From NCBI GenBank assembly GCA_030595485.1, contig JAUVDE010000147.1, forward strand, positions 1 to 7,890: 7,890 nucleotides of DNA. The letters run 5' to 3'. Each line of letters begins with the position of its first letter. Within the stretch, counting starts at the first letter, position 1. Under the pieces are notes generated by a model. It was not told where the DNA came from. It made no database searches and saw only the letters and a program-made list of their open reading frames with translations. The translations under genes and the position numbers were made by a program. Source of the stretch: Draconibacterium sp. GTDB taxonomy: Bacteria > Bacteroidota > Bacteroidia > Bacteroidales > Prolixibacteraceae. Of the stretch, positions 5,767 through 7,890 are shown one piece after another.

Positions 5767-7890
5767 TTAATTCTTGGCATAAATTCGTATGCTAAAATCA
5801 TCAATATAAACTTCCTCTCCTTCAGGACTCCAAACATATATTCCAAGCTCGCAGTTTGATGTATTATGGGTGAAATTAACTGATTTAAAGACATTGTTCC
5901 ACTGTCTTCTGTCTATCAGTTGCTGGTCAATGGTAATACGTTTATAAAGGATTCTCCCTTTTTCACCTTCAACGGTAAGTACCAGCGAAATATTTTTCGT
6001 CTGCTTATAGTTGGGAGCTTTAATCCAGGCATCGGCAGTAATTCGAAGTTCACCAAAAGGAATGCTATCGAGTGGAAAACGAAAGGTGGAAGAATAGGGC
6101 GTGTTGCTTAAGGTATTAGCTTTGTCACCACCAAACGAATTTGTTGAAATACTCTTTTCGTTTGTTTCACTCCAGTGTTTTACTAAAGGCTGTTCAAAAT
6201 TATGGGTACTTAAAAATAGTAATGAGTCGCTTGCGCTGCGGTTTAACTGAAAAAAATTGCCAATTGTATGAGGCGATTCATTAAATTCAAGCTCTTCCCA
6301 TTCAATCGATATTTTTTGTGAAAGCATTTTCTGGTTAGAGGCTTTGAACATTATTCCCTGTATCTCAAGCACCTTCTTGTTTTCAAAAATGTATGGATTT
6401 ATCCACAAGCCATCAACTGCATTTTTAGGCACAATGCGGAATTTATGTGTCGAGCCATCTTTTAGTTTTAAGTAAATCCAAAACTGCTCATCTTTGTAGA
6501 AAAAGCTTTTTAATCGTTGCGGCAGGTTTTTACTAAAGCTCACTTTTGCCCTTAATAACTCGAGTTTAAAACCTGGACACTGAATCCATTCTCCCCAATT
6601 TGTTTCAAGCGTATTTATGCTGTTTGTTTTAAAAGTAAGAGGTTTCTCTCTGTGTTCGAACAAGCGAAATTTTCCTTTCGAATAAGCATGTTTGTAGTTA
6701 CTGATTAACTGTAAAATAGTTTGAGGTTCGTCGTTCAGTAAGTAGCGATTATCTAAACTGTTAAAATCGCAGCTGTTTACATCGGTAGTCGTCTTTTTGT
6801 TTTCCCAAATTAAAAAATCCGGTGCTAGCTCCGATGAAAAATGTTTTGCATTTTGTTTGTCGAGCCACGATGTGTAGGCAGCATAACTTTGAATAACAAC
6901 CCGTGGTTGCCAGTTTAACTGGTTTGCTCCTGCAATTGAATAGTCCCAAGGGTAAATATCAACTCTCTCGTCGCCAATCTTCTCACGAATGGATTTTGGT
7001 AAATGATTTATTGCAATGTTTCGATCCGAATCGGTGAGTGACTTTTTCTTTAGTTCCTTAAAATTTATCGCAAAATCGACAAAATTATTTACGCTAAAAA
7101 GCTCATGCTTATACGGAAAATAGTTGGCAACATTGTGTTGGTTAATAGTAAAGAGAAAAAGTGCAGCTACCGCTAGAATAAGATTGGTAACATATTTCTT
7201 TCGGTGAAAGAGAACGAAGATAAATGAACTAATAAGCAGATAAATCAGAAAGCCTTTAGTGTGATAAATATCTTCACGTGCCATACCGTGTTTCCATGAT
7301 GCAAATAAACTTAGTGAAATTAAAATTGCATAGAAGCTCGATTTTTTGCTTCGGTTAAGCATAAATAGGGCAACAATACAAATGAAAAACAGAACTAATA
7401 CAAACCAATTGTTTTGGGGGTAATAAGCTGCTGCCGAAGAATTATCTTGTGCCAAATGTACCATTCCCCATATAAAATTCAGGAAGCCACGTAAGGTGCC
7501 AAACATTAAAAGCCAAAACATGAGTATAAATCCCAATAACGAAAGGCCATCGATTAAGGCATTTTTTACATTTTTTTGCTGCACGAATAAGTAAGCGACA
7601 AAAGAGAAAAATAAAGTTCCGGCCACAATAGCCACATAAGCTTTTACAAAAAAGGCAAAAGCCACAATGAAAAGTGCTAGAAATTTGTAGGGTTTAAACT
7701 TGCTTTGATAATAGTTGCAGAACAGCAAAATTATATTGGCAAGAATTAAATGATTAAAGTGCGCTATTTGAGAAACTAAATAAGCAAAAGCAAAGGCTAC
7801 CAGCCATTTTGCCTGATTTTTACTGTCGTTAAAAAGAAAAGCAATATTAAATACCAAAAGCCCTTTAAGCAATGATGTTACCAGCGTTGC
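5767..7890 (-). CDS. polytopic membrane protein with large C-terminal extracytoplasmic beta-rich region (5' end missing)
   Basis: The frame is open to the window end, so the true start lies beyond base 7890; the TTG at 7872 is internal. The visible 707 residues begin with about ten hydrophobic segments (near 1-20, 30-43, 47-60, 70-82, 87-103, 113-133, 162-178, 185-198, 213-228, 236-254). Lys/Arg-rich loops (22-28, 60-69, 104-110, 179-184, 229-235) put those loops inside and residues 255-707 outside the inner membrane. Outer loops carry DNSSAAAYYPQNN (149-161) and KHGMAREDIYH (200-210). The outside part has an SYAAYTSWLDKQN stretch (335-347), a beta-rich segment around 430-535 (FRIVPKNAVDGLWINP, 484-499) and a C-terminal jellyroll-like domain (about 563-705) ending in YIDDFSIRIY, as in carbohydrate-binding-like modules. 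The topology recalls GT-C glycosyltransferases or O-antigen polymerases, but the diagnostic N-terminus is missing. Function is not recognised. Confidence 0.7.
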   Translation of the reverse strand, partial: ATLVTSLLKGLLVFNIAFLFNDSKNQAKWLVAFAFAYLVSQIAHFNHLILANIILLFCNYYQSKFKPYKFLALFIVAFAFFVKAYVAIVAGTLFFSFVAYLFVQQKNVKNALIDGLSLLGFILMFWLLMFGTLRGFLNFIWGMVHLAQDNSSAAAYYPQNNWFVLVLFFICIVALFMLNRSKKSSFYAILISLSLFASWKHGMAREDIYHTKGFLIYLLISSFIFVLFHRKKYVTNLILAVAALFLFTINQHNVANYFPYKHELFSVNNFVDFAINFKELKKKSLTDSDRNIAINHLPKSIREKIGDERVDIYPWDYSIAGANQLNWQPRVVIQSYAAYTSWLDKQNAKHFSSELAPDFLIWENKKTTTDVNSCDFNSLDNRYLLNDEPQTILQLISNYKHAYSKGKFRLFEHREKPLTFKTNSINTLETNWGEWIQCPGFKLELLRAKVSFSKNLPQRLKSFFYKDEQFWIYLKLKDGSTHKFRIVPKNAVDGLWINPYIFENKKVLEIQGIMFKASNQKMLSQKISIEWEELEFNESPHTIGNFFQLNRSASDSLLFLSTHNFEQPLVKHWSETNEKSISTNSFGGDKANTLSNTPYSSTFRFPLDSIPFGELRITADAWIKAPNYKQTKNISLVLTVEGEKGRILYKRITIDQQLIDRRQWNNVFKSVNFTHNTSNCELGIYVWSPEGEEVYIDDFSIRIYAKN

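Noticed and set aside
5920..6949. Small open frames (62-63 codons) overlapping the membrane protein gene
   Set aside because: They are in other frames of a long, well-supported coding region and show no conserved motifs.

Overview
The window looks like ordinary chromosome from an AT-rich member of the Bacteroidota. The best evidence is a full-length PorZ-like protein with a type IX secretion C-terminal domain, a RecO without zinc-binding cysteines, a Tat-signal Gfo/Idh/MocA oxidoreductase of the kind abundant in marine and gut Bacteroidota, and no strong Shine-Dalgarno sequences before the genes. A Marinilabiliales/Prolixibacteraceae-like host fits the feel of the proteins. That placement is impression only; no 16S or other phylogenetic marker is present.

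Layout: (1) Bases 1-288 hold the last 95 codons of a sugar phosphate isomerase/epimerase-type TIM barrel (+ strand). (2) A strong bidirectional hairpin terminator at 312-346 separates it from (3) a convergent gene (358-1734, - strand) for a secreted Gfo/Idh/MocA oxidoreductase. (4) A divergent 354-bp intergenic region (1735-2088) has weak promoter candidates and one imperfect hairpin but no gene. (5) Then come three + strand genes, probably one operon: rdgB (2089-2676), porZ (2681-4999, 4 bp after rdgB) and recO (5034-5759, 34 bp after porZ). (6) Facing recO tail to tail, with only 7 bp between stop codons, is the 3' part (5767-7890, - strand) of a large polytopic membrane protein with a roughly 450-residue extracytoplasmic region. 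It runs off the window end.

How the genes relate: RdgB cleans non-canonical purine nucleotides from the dNTP/NTP pool and RecO loads RecA on gapped DNA, so these two are genome-maintenance functions. PorZ is a cell-surface component of the type IX secretion machinery and has no obvious mechanistic link to them; the arrangement appears to be a positional habit of the phylum. The TIM-barrel epimerase and the oxidoreductase are both sugar-modifying families that often occur together in Bacteroidota sugar catabolism, but here they are convergent and separated by a terminator, so they are not co-transcribed. No CRISPR array, transposon, phage gene, tRNA or rRNA was seen. I found no convincing novel system. 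The least explained item is the membrane protein with the fused C-terminal beta-rich domains.
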